Below are positions 9,272-17,833 of a stretch of 45,261 nt of DNA, in pieces. The notes under the pieces are model-generated. The model did not search any database, was not told the DNA's origin, and worked only from the letters and a program-made list of their open reading frames with translations. The stretch's first letter is position 1; the number at the start of each line of letters is the position of its first letter. The DNA comes from an uncultured Succinatimonas sp. (GTDB taxonomy: Bacteria; Pseudomonadota; Gammaproteobacteria; Enterobacterales; Succinivibrionaceae): NCBI RefSeq assembly GCF_905203285.1, contig NZ_CAJKVK010000006.1:1-45261 (forward strand), read 5' to 3'. The position numbers were made by a program, and so were the translations under genes.

Positions 9272-10080
9272 TGGCTTTACCACCGCCCCATCTTAAGGCC
9301 CGCAAACGCTTCGGGCAAAATTTTCTTGTCGACGATTTCATAATAGGAGCTATCGTCGACGCCATCAACCCTAAAGAAGGCGACTATCTTGTTGAAATTG
9401 GACCAGGTCATGCCGCATTGACCCGTCCGGTGCTGGAACGAGCCAAAGCGCTTACCGCCATTGAGCTTGACAGGGATTTAGCCGCAATTTTACGCTCCGA
9501 CCCTTTTTTAAAAGGTCTTACGTTAATTGAAGCCGACGCTTTAAAAGTAAATTTCGAAGCATTGCCCGGTGCCGGCAATCTGCGGGTTTTCGGTAACCTG
9601 CCCTATAACATTACTTCCCCTATAATTTTCCACCTGCTGTCACAGCGCGGAATAAAAGACATGCACTTCATGCTGCAAAAAGAAGTAGTGGACAGATTAT
9701 GCGCAGGCCCTCATTGCCGTGACTACGGACGTCTTACGGTTATGGTTCAATATCATGCTCAGGTTATTCCGGTATTGGACGTCCCGCCCGAAGCATTTCG
9801 TCCGCGCCCTAAAGTAAATTCCGCCGTAGTAAGACTCAAACCCAAAGCATTAACCGATGATGAACGCGCATTAGCTCCTTTTCTTAATACCGTAGCATTA
9901 AATGCATTTAATACGCGTAGAAAGACTCTGCGTAATTCTTTATCGACATTATTCAGCGCAGAGGAAATGCAAAATCTCGGCATTGACATCACTTTACGTG
10001 CAGAAGATTTAAATCTTGAGTCTTTCATCGTTTTAGCAACGGCTTTGCGTGATAAAAAGCAAAATGAGGCAACGATATAA
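9271..10080 (+). CDS. rsmA: 16S rRNA (A1518/A1519) dimethyltransferase
   Basis: KsgA/RsmA dimethylates two adjacent adenines in the 3'-terminal helix of 16S rRNA late in 30S assembly. Visible are the entry motif KRFGQNFLVD, the SAM-binding motif VEIGPGHAALT, the acidic residue in AIELDRDL and the catalytic motif NLPYNITSPI. At 269 residues it is the normal length. The ATG shares a base with the pdxA stop codon, and rsmC follows three bases after its stop, grouping two 16S rRNA methylases. Confidence 0.96.
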   Translation: MALPPPHLKARKRFGQNFLVDDFIIGAIVDAINPKEGDYLVEIGPGHAALTRPVLERAKALTAIELDRDLAAILRSDPFLKGLTLIEADALKVNFEALPGAGNLRVFGNLPYNITSPIIFHLLSQRGIKDMHFMLQKEVVDRLCAGPHCRDYGRLTVMVQYHAQVIPVLDVPPEAFRPRPKVNSAVVRLKPKALTDDERALAPFLNTVALNAFNTRRKTLRNSLSTLFSAEEMQNLGIDITLRAEDLNLESFIVLATALRDKKQNEATI

Positions 10081-10083
10081 TTA

Positions 10084-11145
10084 ATGGCAAATATTAATCA
10101 TCCGCTTACCGAGCTTTATTTAAGAAATCACGATCTTCTGCAGGGCAAAGACGTTGTTTTTGCAGGAGACATTGACTCAATGCAGGTTCTGCATCTTGCT
10201 AAAGGCTGTAAAAGCGCAATATTCATCATCGATAATTACGCCGTTGCCTGTCAATGTGCGGCAGCTTTAGGCAAAAAACTCAGCCATGAAATAAATCAAA
10301 GCGTAACCGTAGGTTTTATTACCGTAATTTTTGCGCCCCTTGCCTTGGCTGTAGAAAAAATTACAAAATTTTCCTGTCTTACGCTGTTTTTAAGTAAAGC
10401 CAAGCAAAAAAGCGCTGAAATTTTAAGAACGCTGGCGCCTAAACTTGAACAAGACGCCCTCATTCTCATAGCAGGAAGCAACGACGGCGGCGGTAAAAGC
10501 GCTGACGGACTCTTAAAAGAATGCGGCAATCCCTATAAGGTTGATACCGCCCGCAAATGCACGCTCTTTGCAGTAAAACCTGAAAAAGCTTTCTCTTCCA
10601 TAAAAAACTGCTCTGATATTGCCTATGAAAATTTACAGTTAAAACAAAAGTTCGGAGTATTCTCGCAAGGCAGAGTTGACCAAGGGACTGCTCTTTTACT
10701 TAAAAATCTGCCTCAAGATTTAACCGGTCAAAAAGCTCTTGATTTAGGCTGCGGCTGCGGCATTATCGGTCTTTTCCTTGCTAAAAAAGCAGCTTTCGTC
10801 ACTTTAAATGATATAAGCGCCGAAGCCTTATATTTGGCAAAAAACAATGCCGACATTAATCAGCTTTCTGAAAATTGTGAGTTTAAAGCTGCTTTTATGC
10901 TTAATGACGCTGAAAAATTTGACATAATCGCCACCAATCCGCCATTTCATGAAGGCATCAAAAAAGCTGAAAAAATCACTATAGAAATGATAAAAGAAGC
11001 CCCGAATCATCTTAACGCGGGCGGTGCTTTATATTTAGTCGGCAACAGCTTTTTAAATTACGGACCGACGCTTGAAGAAGCGTTTAAAAAAGTTACCGTA
11101 CTTGAAAGCAATAAACGCTTTACGGTATTTAAAGCCGAAAATTAA
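10084..11145 (+). CDS. rsmC: 16S rRNA (G1207) methyltransferase RsmC
   Basis: Probable N2-methyltransferase for guanine 1207 of 16S rRNA. It has the two-domain layout of RsmC: a degenerate N-terminal methylase-like half (about 1-170) and an active C-terminal half with LDLGCGCGIIG (SAM site) and the catalytic motif NPPFHEG. At 353 residues it is close to E. coli RsmC (343). The paralogue RsmD is much shorter, and RlmG also has NPPFH but a different N-terminal half, so RlmG is the main alternative. It is the last gene of the plus-strand block and faces the TRAP transporter genes. Confidence 0.82.
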   Translation: MANINHPLTELYLRNHDLLQGKDVVFAGDIDSMQVLHLAKGCKSAIFIIDNYAVACQCAAALGKKLSHEINQSVTVGFITVIFAPLALAVEKITKFSCLTLFLSKAKQKSAEILRTLAPKLEQDALILIAGSNDGGGKSADGLLKECGNPYKVDTARKCTLFAVKPEKAFSSIKNCSDIAYENLQLKQKFGVFSQGRVDQGTALLLKNLPQDLTGQKALDLGCGCGIIGLFLAKKAAFVTLNDISAEALYLAKNNADINQLSENCEFKAAFMLNDAEKFDIIATNPPFHEGIKKAEKITIEMIKEAPNHLNAGGALYLVGNSFLNYGPTLEEAFKKVTVLESNKRFTVFKAEN

Positions 11146-11169
11146 ATAAGATCCTAGAAAACTTGAATT

Positions 11170-11281
11170 GCCGAAACGGCGTTTTAGCTTTCCTTCAAAT
11201 CTGTAAAGCTAAAAAACCTCGTATGAAAAACCCCGCCAGTAGTGTTTACCAAACGGGGTACAGTTCAATACGAGGTTTTTT
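11170..11281. terminator. Compound inverted-repeat region, likely bidirectional terminator
   Basis: Three hairpins lie in a row. GCCG/CGGC (11170-11173 and 11177-11180) is followed by GTTTT. TAGCTTT/AAAGCTA spans 11185-11191 and 11205-11211. A large nested structure has perfect 14-base outer arms, AAAAAACCTCGTAT (11211-11224) and its complement (11268-11281), enclosing ACCCCG/CGGGGT (11230-11235 and 11254-11259). The T-runs at both ends of the outer stem suit termination of rsmC on one strand and dctM on the other. The nesting is larger than an ordinary terminator; a structured small RNA is the alternative. Confidence 0.7.
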
Positions 11282-11308
11282 ATTATTTACCTACACTCAA
11301 AGTAAATA

Positions 11309-12622
11309 TTACTCTACCGGACTTATAAGTCCTGCCGACTCAGGCAGATAGAGGGAGAACCACGGTACCAGAGTAACTATTACCAATGCTACGATAAGAG
11401 CAAAGAAGAACGGCAGTAATCTGGTGAATACTGATTCGATGGTTTCACCCGCCACACGACATCCTGTAAACAAAATCGGTCCTACAGGCGGAGTGATGGC
11501 ACCTAATGAGAGGTTAAATACCATCATTACACCGAAATGAACCGGATGTACGCCAAGCTGCATGGCAACAGGCAGGAAGATCGGAGTAAAGATGAGCACT
11601 GCAGGGGCAGGATCCATGACGCAGCCGACAAGCAGCATAATAACCATCATACCAAGCAGAATTACTGACGGGGTATCGGCAAAATTAATAAGGGCGGTTG
11701 CAATCATGTTCGGGATCTTAGCGTAAGCCAAAACCCAGCCTAAAATTGCGGAAACACCGATAAGGAACACGATTAAAGCAGTGGTCTTTGCGGTGTTAAG
11801 CAGCATTGCAGGAACGTCCTTCCAATGGAAAGAACGATAGAAACCTGACAAAATAGCCGAGTACACTACAGCGACGCAGGATGCTTCCGTCGGGGTAAAC
11901 CAACCTGAAATAATACCGCCGATAATGATGATAATAAGCAATATTGCAGGAATAGCTTCAATCAATATCTGCAGACGAGTTCCCCAACCGCTAATCGGCT
12001 GTGCCTTATACTTTAATTTCCAGGCATAGTAAGCAGTTACGATAATAACGGCAAGTCCCCACAAGATACCGGGCAGGTAACCTGCAACGAACAATGCGGC
12101 AACTGAAACACCGCCGGAGGCCAATGAATAAATAATGAAGATGTTTGACGGCGGAATAATCATGCCTGACGGAGCAGATGCAATATTAACTGCGGCAGAC
12201 AAACGCGGCTCGTAGCCTTCCTTCTTTTCAATAGGAAGCATTACGGATCCGATAGCTGCAGCTGCTGCTACGCCTGAACCTGAAATGGCGCCGAACATCA
12301 TATTTGCTACGGTGTTGGTATGGGCTAAAGCTCCCGGAATAAAGCCGATGAAAACTTTAGCAAGATTAATCAGCTTTTGCGCTATACCGCCGGTATTCAT
12401 GATCACGCCGGCTAAAACGAAGAACGGAATAGCGATAAGAGCAAAGCTGTTCATACCGGAATAAATACGGGTTGCAGAAACCAATGTCGCGTTCATGCCT
12501 AAAATGGCACCCATCGACAATACAGAACCCACACAAATACTGGTACCGATTGGACATCCGATGATTAATAAAATCGGAGTAAGTACCAAAAGATAAATAA
12601 AAATATCTGCTGTTGCGAACAT
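11309..12622 (-). CDS. dctM: TRAP transporter large permease (DctM family)
   Basis: Large membrane subunit of a tripartite ATP-independent periplasmic transporter, the sodium-coupled translocation channel. 437 residues with about twelve hydrophobic segments. Family signatures include FVLAGVIMNTGGIAQ, FGAISGSGVAAAAAIGSVMLP, SGMIIPPSNIFIIYS and GAITPPVGPILF. It lies 11 bases downstream of dctQ in the order dctP-dctQ-dctM. Substrates of the DctPQM class are usually C4-dicarboxylates or sugar acids; the exact substrate is not readable here. Confidence 0.93.
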   Translation of the reverse strand: MFATADIFIYLLVLTPILLIIGCPIGTSICVGSVLSMGAILGMNATLVSATRIYSGMNSFALIAIPFFVLAGVIMNTGGIAQKLINLAKVFIGFIPGALAHTNTVANMMFGAISGSGVAAAAAIGSVMLPIEKKEGYEPRLSAAVNIASAPSGMIIPPSNIFIIYSLASGGVSVAALFVAGYLPGILWGLAVIIVTAYYAWKLKYKAQPISGWGTRLQILIEAIPAILLIIIIIGGIISGWFTPTEASCVAVVYSAILSGFYRSFHWKDVPAMLLNTAKTTALIVFLIGVSAILGWVLAYAKIPNMIATALINFADTPSVILLGMMVIMLLVGCVMDPAPAVLIFTPIFLPVAMQLGVHPVHFGVMMVFNLSLGAITPPVGPILFTGCRVAGETIESVFTRLLPFFFALIVALVIVTLVPWFSLYLPESAGLISPVE

Positions 12623-12633
12623 ATTCTTACTCC

Positions 12634-13143
12634 TTACTGAGCTTTCACGGCATCTTTTCCGGCAAGCAATACTTTAATTGAAGTCAGGATGTTGTAAATT
12701 GCATAGAAAACAATGAAAGCACCTGCAATAGGAACAACTGAATAAATCTGACCTATCTTAAGCCACAGCATGGCGGCATTGGTCTGGGACATAGCGTTCT
12801 GAGCGATATGATAGCCGCCGTAAGTCAAAACCAGCAAAGCCATGCCTAAAGTAAACAGTTCACTTACGATAGTAAGAATATTTGACCAGTAAGGACCTAA
12901 TTTCTCAGGAATGAAATTAATATTCATGTGGCCCTTTTCGCCATAAAGCAAGGCTGAGCCGAGCATTGCGGTCCAGACGAAGCAAATATTTGCAAGCTCT
13001 TCGGAAATTGCACTTGGATCCTGCAAAACAAAGCGAGAAATAACCTGCCAGGAAACCAAAACAACCATCGCACCGCATAAAAAAATGCACAGGACCTTTA
13101 AGATATTGTCAAAAATACCTTTTATCTTGGTTAAAAATTCCAT
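12634..13143 (-). CDS. dctQ: TRAP transporter small permease (DctQ family)
   Basis: Small four-helix membrane subunit of the TRAP transporter, partnering DctM. ATG 13143 is preferred because AAGGAT precedes it; an upstream ATG at 13167 lacks this. That gives 169 residues with four hydrophobic segments and the conserved ISEELANICFVWTAMLGSA stretch in the second helix. It is preceded by a hairpin that separates it from dctP. Confidence 0.88.
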   Translation of the reverse strand: MEFLTKIKGIFDNILKVLCIFLCGAMVVLVSWQVISRFVLQDPSAISEELANICFVWTAMLGSALLYGEKGHMNINFIPEKLGPYWSNILTIVSELFTLGMALLVLTYGGYHIAQNAMSQTNAAMLWLKIGQIYSVVPIAGAFIVFYAIYNILTSIKVLLAGKDAVKAQ

Positions 13144-13171
13144 AATTTTTATCCTTGATGAATTCACAACA

Positions 13172-13196
13172 AAAAAGGGGCTTTCGACCCCTTTTT
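13172..13196 (-). promoter_or_regulatory. Intercistronic hairpin between dctP and dctQ
   Basis: A perfect nine-base stem AAAAAGGGG/CCCCTTTTT with a seven-base loop, followed on the minus strand by a run of T, has the form of an intrinsic terminator inside the operon. It would let most transcripts end after dctP, or protect the dctP mRNA from 3' decay, so the binding protein is made in excess over the permease. Family knowledge plus inference. Confidence 0.7.
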
Positions 13197-13216
13197 AAGT
13201 CATTCACAGTTCAAAA

Positions 13217-14203
13217 TTAAAGGTCGCGAGACTTCTGAACTGCCTCATAGAGTTTCTTAGCGGAATCGGTTGATACCTTCTCATCGATAAGAGGCTGTAC
13301 GGCTTTCTTGAATGCGTCTTTATCAGCTTCGATAACCTTGGTGCCTTCTTTCTTTGCCTTCTCTAAGGACTTAGATACTTCAGCCTGGAACATATCAAAC
13401 TCGGTATCTACCAAAGCATCGATGTTGTCGGCAAAGAACTGCTTGACATTGTCAGGCAAACCGTTGAAGAAAGCGGTATTGGTAACAATGTAGTCAGGCA
13501 TCATCAAGTGACCGGTAAGGTTGTAAATAGGGCCTACTTCGTGCTGTTTTAATGCATAGTAGGTAACTTCGTTATTTTCAGCGCCGTCCAAAACACCGGT
13601 CTGAATAGCGGTATAAACTTCACCCTGACCCATAGGAGTACCGGTACCGCCCATGTAGTTCAACATCTTAACCATGGTATCGGACTGCATTACGCGGATC
13701 TTAAGGCCTTTAAGATCTTCAGGAGTTCTTACTTCCTTGTTCTTGGTATAAACGTTACGGGTTCCTGAGTACATGGCGCACAAAACGGTAATGCCCTGAT
13801 TCTCAAGAGACTTAAAGAGGTCACCGACAACGGCCTTATCCTTAACTACGCGCTGTAAATGCTTGTAGTCTTTGAATACGTACGGGAGATTGAATACGGC
13901 AAAATCAGGGTTCCAGTTCTCAAGCAAAGAACCTGCGACAAGAGAGAAAGGAAGAGCGCCGTTCTGAACCATTTCAATGGTTTCTTTCTGGGAGCCTAAT
14001 AACTCATTAGGGAAAATCTCAATTGACCATTCGCCGCCGGTTGCTTCTTTGAGCTTATCGGAGAATTGGGCGATGGAACGGTATTCAGGGTGATCTTCAG
14101 GCTGATTGAAAGCAAGATTCATAACATCAGCTGATGCAGGAGCGGTTGCAAATAATGCAGCGGTTGCAACGGCAGTTGCTGCTAAAACACCAAATTTTTT
14201 CAT
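13217..14203 (-). CDS. dctP: TRAP transporter solute-binding protein (DctP family)
   Basis: Periplasmic extracytoplasmic solute receptor of 328 residues. The signal peptide ends near ASA-DVMNLAF. The mature protein has the DctP pattern: QPEDHPEYRSIAQFSDKL, FPNELLGSQKETIEMVQ, GLKIRVMQSDTMVKML with the Arg that usually contacts the ligand carboxylate, and LDGAENNEVTYYALKQHEVG. It is first in the operon, with AGGCT upstream of the ATG, and is preceded by a LacI-type palindrome about 115 bases from the start. The ligand is probably an organic acid; which one is unknown. Confidence 0.94.
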   Translation of the reverse strand: MKKFGVLAATAVATAALFATAPASADVMNLAFNQPEDHPEYRSIAQFSDKLKEATGGEWSIEIFPNELLGSQKETIEMVQNGALPFSLVAGSLLENWNPDFAVFNLPYVFKDYKHLQRVVKDKAVVGDLFKSLENQGITVLCAMYSGTRNVYTKNKEVRTPEDLKGLKIRVMQSDTMVKMLNYMGGTGTPMGQGEVYTAIQTGVLDGAENNEVTYYALKQHEVGPIYNLTGHLMMPDYIVTNTAFFNGLPDNVKQFFADNIDALVDTEFDMFQAEVSKSLEKAKKEGTKVIEADKDAFKKAVQPLIDEKVSTDSAKKLYEAVQKSRDL

Positions 14204-14315
14204 AAATAATAGCCTCCAAAATTTAGGATGGAAAAATTATGGGTGATCAGATCTGTTGTCTCAAGCTATTTCTCATCAATATTTCGAACATTTCACAGTT
14301 TTAAAGAAAAACTTC

Positions 14316-14329
14316 CGTAAACGTTTACG
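14316..14329. promoter_or_regulatory. LacI/PurR-type operator candidate
   Basis: CGTAAACGTTTACG is a perfect 14-base palindrome with the central CG of LacI/GalR-family operators; it resembles the PurR box. It sits between dctP (minus strand) and the glgC remnant (plus strand), so it could control either. About 30 bases further right, GTTCT and AGAAC (14354-14358 and 14366-14370) flank a TATAAT-like sequence. Control of dctP is inference. Confidence 0.45.
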
Positions 14330-14433
14330 CAGATCAAATTTATGAGCAAAAAGGTTCTGTATAATAGAACGTTTTTGCCCTTTTATTTTCAAAAAACAGA
14401 AACAAAACCAAGGATAATTTTCGTTAAGTAATT

Positions 14434-14452
14434 TCACTTAAATATTAAGTGA
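14434..14452. repeat. Inverted repeat ahead of the glgC remnant
   Basis: Nine-base arms TTCACTTAA and TTAAGTGAA (14433-14441 and 14445-14453) are separated by three bases. They lie just upstream of GAGGTGA, the probable former ribosome-binding site of glgC. It may be an old operator of the glg genes; nothing else supports this. Confidence 0.35.
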
Positions 14453-14469
14453 ATTTATTAACGAGGTGA

Positions 14470-15552
14470 AATCATATCCGGTGTTTTAGCTATGCTCCCG
14501 GACAGCTTAAAGGCAGTCGCCTTATATCCTTAACCAAATCACGCAGCAACCCCTCGCTTCCCCTTATTGATTTTGTTTTAAATAATTTCGTCAACTCCGG
14601 TATCATTCGTATTTACCTCATTACTCGATATAAATCTCAATCGTTACATCTACACCTTAAAAACAGTTATGCGGTATCAGGCATCCCCAACTGTTTTATC
14701 GAACCGATCCCCGCGCACATGCGTACCGTAAAATCTGGGCTAAAGGAACAACTGACGCTGTTTAGCAGAATCTAACCTTAATAGAAAAAGCAATTCCCGA
14801 TGATGTCTGCGTATTCGATTCTGATCATATCTATAAAATGGATATAAGACAGATGCTGCGTTTTCAGGCGGACAAACAATCGGATCTTACGGTTGCCATT
14901 ATCCGTATGCCGACACAAGATGCTGCAGTGGGCTTTGGCGTCATTTAAATCGATAAATAAGGAAAAATAGATTGGCTTTGAGGAAAAGCCCTTGCACCCT
15001 AAAGAAATTCCGGGATATCGAGATTTAGTCTTATATAGATGGGAAACTATGTTTTTAGAGTAAAGTGCTAAGTGATGAGCTAAAAAAAGACGTCAAAAAC
15101 GAAAAGTCATCACATGACTTTAAAAAGACATCTTTTCCCGAATGACTTCTTAAGGAAAAATTTTTGTCTACTTTCCTTCAGACAATAAGATAAGCGATGA
15201 AGAGCACGGTGCATGCCGGTATGCTGTGGGAATATCGATACATATTGGAATGCGCATATGGATTTACTTGACGATGATCCTGAATTTTCCCAACTCAACC
15301 TTAATTAGATGCTTTGCAGACGACCGTAGCAAAATAAACCAAAGCGTCTTAATCAATGATGTCTCTATCGGGAAAAACTGCAAAATTAATCGTGCCATAA
15401 TCGATTGTGACGTTGAAATAGCTGACGGATTTACTTTAGAAAATAAAAAAGAAGAATATAAAAAGCTTATAAATCCTAAAGATAATAGAGGATCTACTCT
15501 TTTTCCCGAAGGAATAATCGTGATTCCTAAAGGAATGAGACTGGTGTTTTAA
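14470..15552 (+). pseudogene. glgC: Decayed glucose-1-phosphate adenylyltransferase gene
   Basis: No single frame is open, but reading across frames gives consecutive GlgC segments in order: KGSRLISLTKSRSNPSLP (from 14509), LIDFVLNNFVNSGIIRIYL, FIEPIPAHMR, then after a shift WAKGTTDAV-stop-QNLTLIEK, VCVFDSDHIYKMDIRQML, FGVI-stop-ID, IGFEEKPLHPKEIPG, MGNYVF, SDELKKDVKNEKSSHDF, NIDTYWNAHMDLLDDDP and finally the beta-helix end SVLINDVSIGKNCKINRAIID with FPEGIIVIPKGMRLVF. Several frameshifts, in-frame stops (for example in place of Tyr in AVYQNL) and a missing stretch before the beta-helix show inactivation. GlgC normally makes ADP-glucose for GlgA, encoded next. The ORF at 15226-15552 is the tail of this pseudogene, not a separate gene. 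Confidence 0.88.
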
Positions 15553-15623
15553 TTTATTGATATAGATTTTGTTACAATTTGACATATGCGCAGTTAGCGC
15601 CATTGGATTTAAGAGGAAATATT

Positions 15624-17078
15624 TTGAAAGTACTATTCTTAGCTTCCGAAGTTGCCGGTTTAATTAAAACCGGAGGTCTTGCCGATGTGGCAAAATCACT
15701 TCCGGCGCAACTTAAGGCCAATGGACACGATGTCCGTATCGTTATGCCGTGCTACAGCGTCGTCAAAGGTGCCTTTGATAAAAAAATCATCGGTACCGGT
15801 ACGTTAAATCCCGGCTCATCTTTACAGATGGATTACGCTATCCGCCAGACCTTTACCTCTGACGGAGTCGAAGTTTGGATGCTTGATTACCGCCGCTATT
15901 ACGAGCGTACCAGCATCTACGGAGACAATAATCAGGCGTACTGGGATAACGGTGAACGCTTTGCTTTCTTAGCTTCAGCCGCCTTAGATGCAGCTAAGGT
16001 CTTAAACTTCTCTCCTGACATCGTTCACTGCAATGACTGGCACACAGCTCTTGCTCCGATGATCTTGAGAATAAAATACGGTGCAGACAAATTCTTTGAC
16101 AAAACCCGTTCCGTTATCACTATTCACAACGGTGCATTCCAAGGCGCATTTGATCGCAACCAGATAAGATACATCCCTGAAATTTTCCATGTCTACAACG
16201 ACATGATTGTCAACGGATCTTATATAAACTTCTTAAAATGCGGCGTTTTCTACGCAGATAAAATCAATACCGTAAGTCCGGGATATGCTTCAGAACTGAC
16301 CACTTACTTAGGCGGTCACGGTATGGCCCAAAACTACCAGGCAAGAGCTGCCGATCTGTGCGGTATCGTTAACGGCTGCGATTACGGAGATTGGGATCCT
16401 AAAGTTGATCCCCACATTACCGTACGCTATGACGTTAATACCATGGAAGAAAAAATTCTCGGTAAATATTTGCTGCAGCGCAAAGTCGGACTGCAGATGG
16501 GAGACATTCCTTTGTACGGCATGGTTGCACGTCTTACCGATCAAAAAGGCGTCGGCATCTTAATTCCGATTTTAGATAAATTCTTATGCCACAACGTTCA
16601 AGTCATCATCGAAGGAACCGGTGATCCTAACTTTGAACGCCAGATGAATGAAATTGCCGCAAGACATCCTAACAAAATGGTATTTAAAGGAGTCTATGAC
16701 AACGAGCTTGCCCATCAAATCGAGGCAGGTGCCGACTTCTTCTTGATGCCGTCAATTTTCGAGCCCTGCGGCTTAAATCAGATCTACTCTTTAGCTTACG
16801 GCACTCTGCCTATCGTACGCGGTGTCGGCGGTCTTAAAGATACGGTTGTCGATTATGATTCAGACAATCAGAACGGAACCGGATTTATCTTTGTAGATCC
16901 TACCCCTGAAGAACTTCTGTCATGCTTAAGACGTACTTTGATTTTCTATTATGAGGATCAAAACGAAATGCAGCGTATTAAGCGTAACGCCATGAATGTT
17001 CGTTTCAGCTGGGCTGATTCATGCAAGAAATACGAAGCTCTCTATGCCGATGCGGCACAAAAGCCCAAATGGTGGTAA
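15624..17078 (+). CDS. glgA: Glycogen synthase (ADP-glucose dependent type)
   Basis: GT5 glycosyltransferase that extends alpha-1,4-glucan from ADP-glucose. The reading frame opens at 15579, but the TTG at 15624 is chosen because AGAGG lies seven bases upstream and the protein then begins LKVLFLASEVAGLIKTGGLADV, the usual GlgA start with the KTGGL nucleotide-binding motif. C-terminal motifs include ARLTDQKGVGIL and FLMPSIFEPCGLNQIYSLAYGTLPIVRGVGGLKDTV. 484 residues against 477 in E. coli, with no visible lesion. It directly follows a dead glgC, so its substrate must come from an ADP-glucose pyrophosphorylase elsewhere or by another route. Confidence 0.93.
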   Translation: MKVLFLASEVAGLIKTGGLADVAKSLPAQLKANGHDVRIVMPCYSVVKGAFDKKIIGTGTLNPGSSLQMDYAIRQTFTSDGVEVWMLDYRRYYERTSIYGDNNQAYWDNGERFAFLASAALDAAKVLNFSPDIVHCNDWHTALAPMILRIKYGADKFFDKTRSVITIHNGAFQGAFDRNQIRYIPEIFHVYNDMIVNGSYINFLKCGVFYADKINTVSPGYASELTTYLGGHGMAQNYQARAADLCGIVNGCDYGDWDPKVDPHITVRYDVNTMEEKILGKYLLQRKVGLQMGDIPLYGMVARLTDQKGVGILIPILDKFLCHNVQVIIEGTGDPNFERQMNEIAARHPNKMVFKGVYDNELAHQIEAGADFFLMPSIFEPCGLNQIYSLAYGTLPIVRGVGGLKDTVVDYDSDNQNGTGFIFVDPTPEELLSCLRRTLIFYYEDQNEMQRIKRNAMNVRFSWADSCKKYEALYADAAQKPKWW

Positions 17079-17123
17079 TTTAATGGATCATGCCGCTTTA
17101 TGCGGCATATTTTAGGTAAAAAG

Positions 17124-17156
17124 AAAGCGCGAATTTTTTAAGATCCGCGCTTTTTT
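17124..17156. terminator. Bidirectional terminator between glgA and rplT
   Basis: AAAGCGCG (17124-17131) pairs with CGCGCTTT (17146-17153) around an AT-rich loop; T-runs follow on both strands. A second hairpin, ATGCCGC/GCGGCAT at 17090-17108, lies between it and the glgA stop. The pair serves the convergent glgA and thrS-rplT transcripts. Confidence 0.8.
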
Positions 17157-17180
17157 ATTGCAAACTTTAAGCTTTATCTA

Positions 17181-17540
17181 TTAAGCATTTAAAGCTGCAC
17201 GAGCCTGATCAGCGATTGCCTTGAATGCTGCCTTATCATTGATTGCAAGCTCGGAAAGAACCTTACGGTCAATTTCGATATTGGCTTTCTTCAAACCGTT
17301 CATGAACTGGCTGTAGCTCAAATCGTGCTGACGGGCAGCAGCGTTGATACGGACAATCCATAACTCACGGAACTGACGCTTCTTCTGACGACGGTCACGA
17401 TATGCATACTGACCGGCCTTAGTAACAGCCTGGACAGCAACACGATAAGTACGTGAACGAGCACCGTAATAGCCTTTAGCGGCCTTCAGAACCTTCTTAT
17501 GACGGGCACGTGCGGTTACACCGCGCTTAACTCTAGCCAT
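17181..17540 (-). CDS. rplT: 50S ribosomal protein bL20
   Basis: Early-assembly 23S rRNA-binding protein. ARVKRGVTARARHKKVLK, GARSRTYRVA and RQFRELWIVRINAAARQ are hallmark L20 sequences; 119 residues against 118 in E. coli. AGGAGG precedes the ATG. It is last in thrS-infC-rpmI-rplT, and in E. coli L20 represses rpmI-rplT translation through the rpmI leader; a similar control is possible here but was not traced. Confidence 0.97.
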   Translation of the reverse strand: MARVKRGVTARARHKKVLKAAKGYYGARSRTYRVAVQAVTKAGQYAYRDRRQKKRQFRELWIVRINAAARQHDLSYSQFMNGLKKANIEIDRKVLSELAINDKAAFKAIADQARAALNA

Positions 17541-17553
17541 TTGTCAAATCCTC

Positions 17554-17766
17554 CTAAGCGTAAGGTAACTGGCGCACGATTGCGCGAATGTTTGAAGAAT
17601 GAACATAAGTCATCTTGCGTAATGCACGCTTGCGCTTACGGGTCTTCTTGGTGAGGATGTGACGCAAGTTCTGGTGACGGCACTTAAAGTGTCCGCTACC
17701 GGTTTTCTTGAAGCGCTTTGCAACGCCTCTATCGGTCTTCATTTTGACCTTGACTTTACCAGCCAT
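17554..17766 (-). CDS. rpmI: 50S ribosomal protein bL35
   Basis: Very basic 70-residue protein with the L35 pattern VKMKTDRGVAKRFKKTGSG and HILTKKTRKRKRALRKM. It is slightly longer at the C-terminus than the usual 65 residues. The start has GGAG seven bases upstream. The gene sits 13 bases before rplT and 67 bases after infC, the standard order. Confidence 0.96.
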   Translation of the reverse strand: MAGKVKVKMKTDRGVAKRFKKTGSGHFKCRHQNLRHILTKKTRKRKRALRKMTYVHSSNIRAIVRQLPYA

Positions 17767-17833
17767 TTAAATACTCCGCATTATTGAGTTAAATGAAGCG
17801 GCAGGAACTCTTTCGAGATTTTATACCCTGCAA

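Noticed and set aside
11211..11281. Integron attC-like recombination site
   Set aside because: The arms lack the GTTRRRY/RYYYAAC core sites and no integrase or cassette genes are nearby.
15226..15552. Open frame of 108 codons as an independent gene
   Set aside because: Its second half is the C-terminal beta-helix of GlgC, and its first half is out-of-frame GlgC sequence (NIDTYWNAHMDLL in another frame). It is part of the pseudogene.
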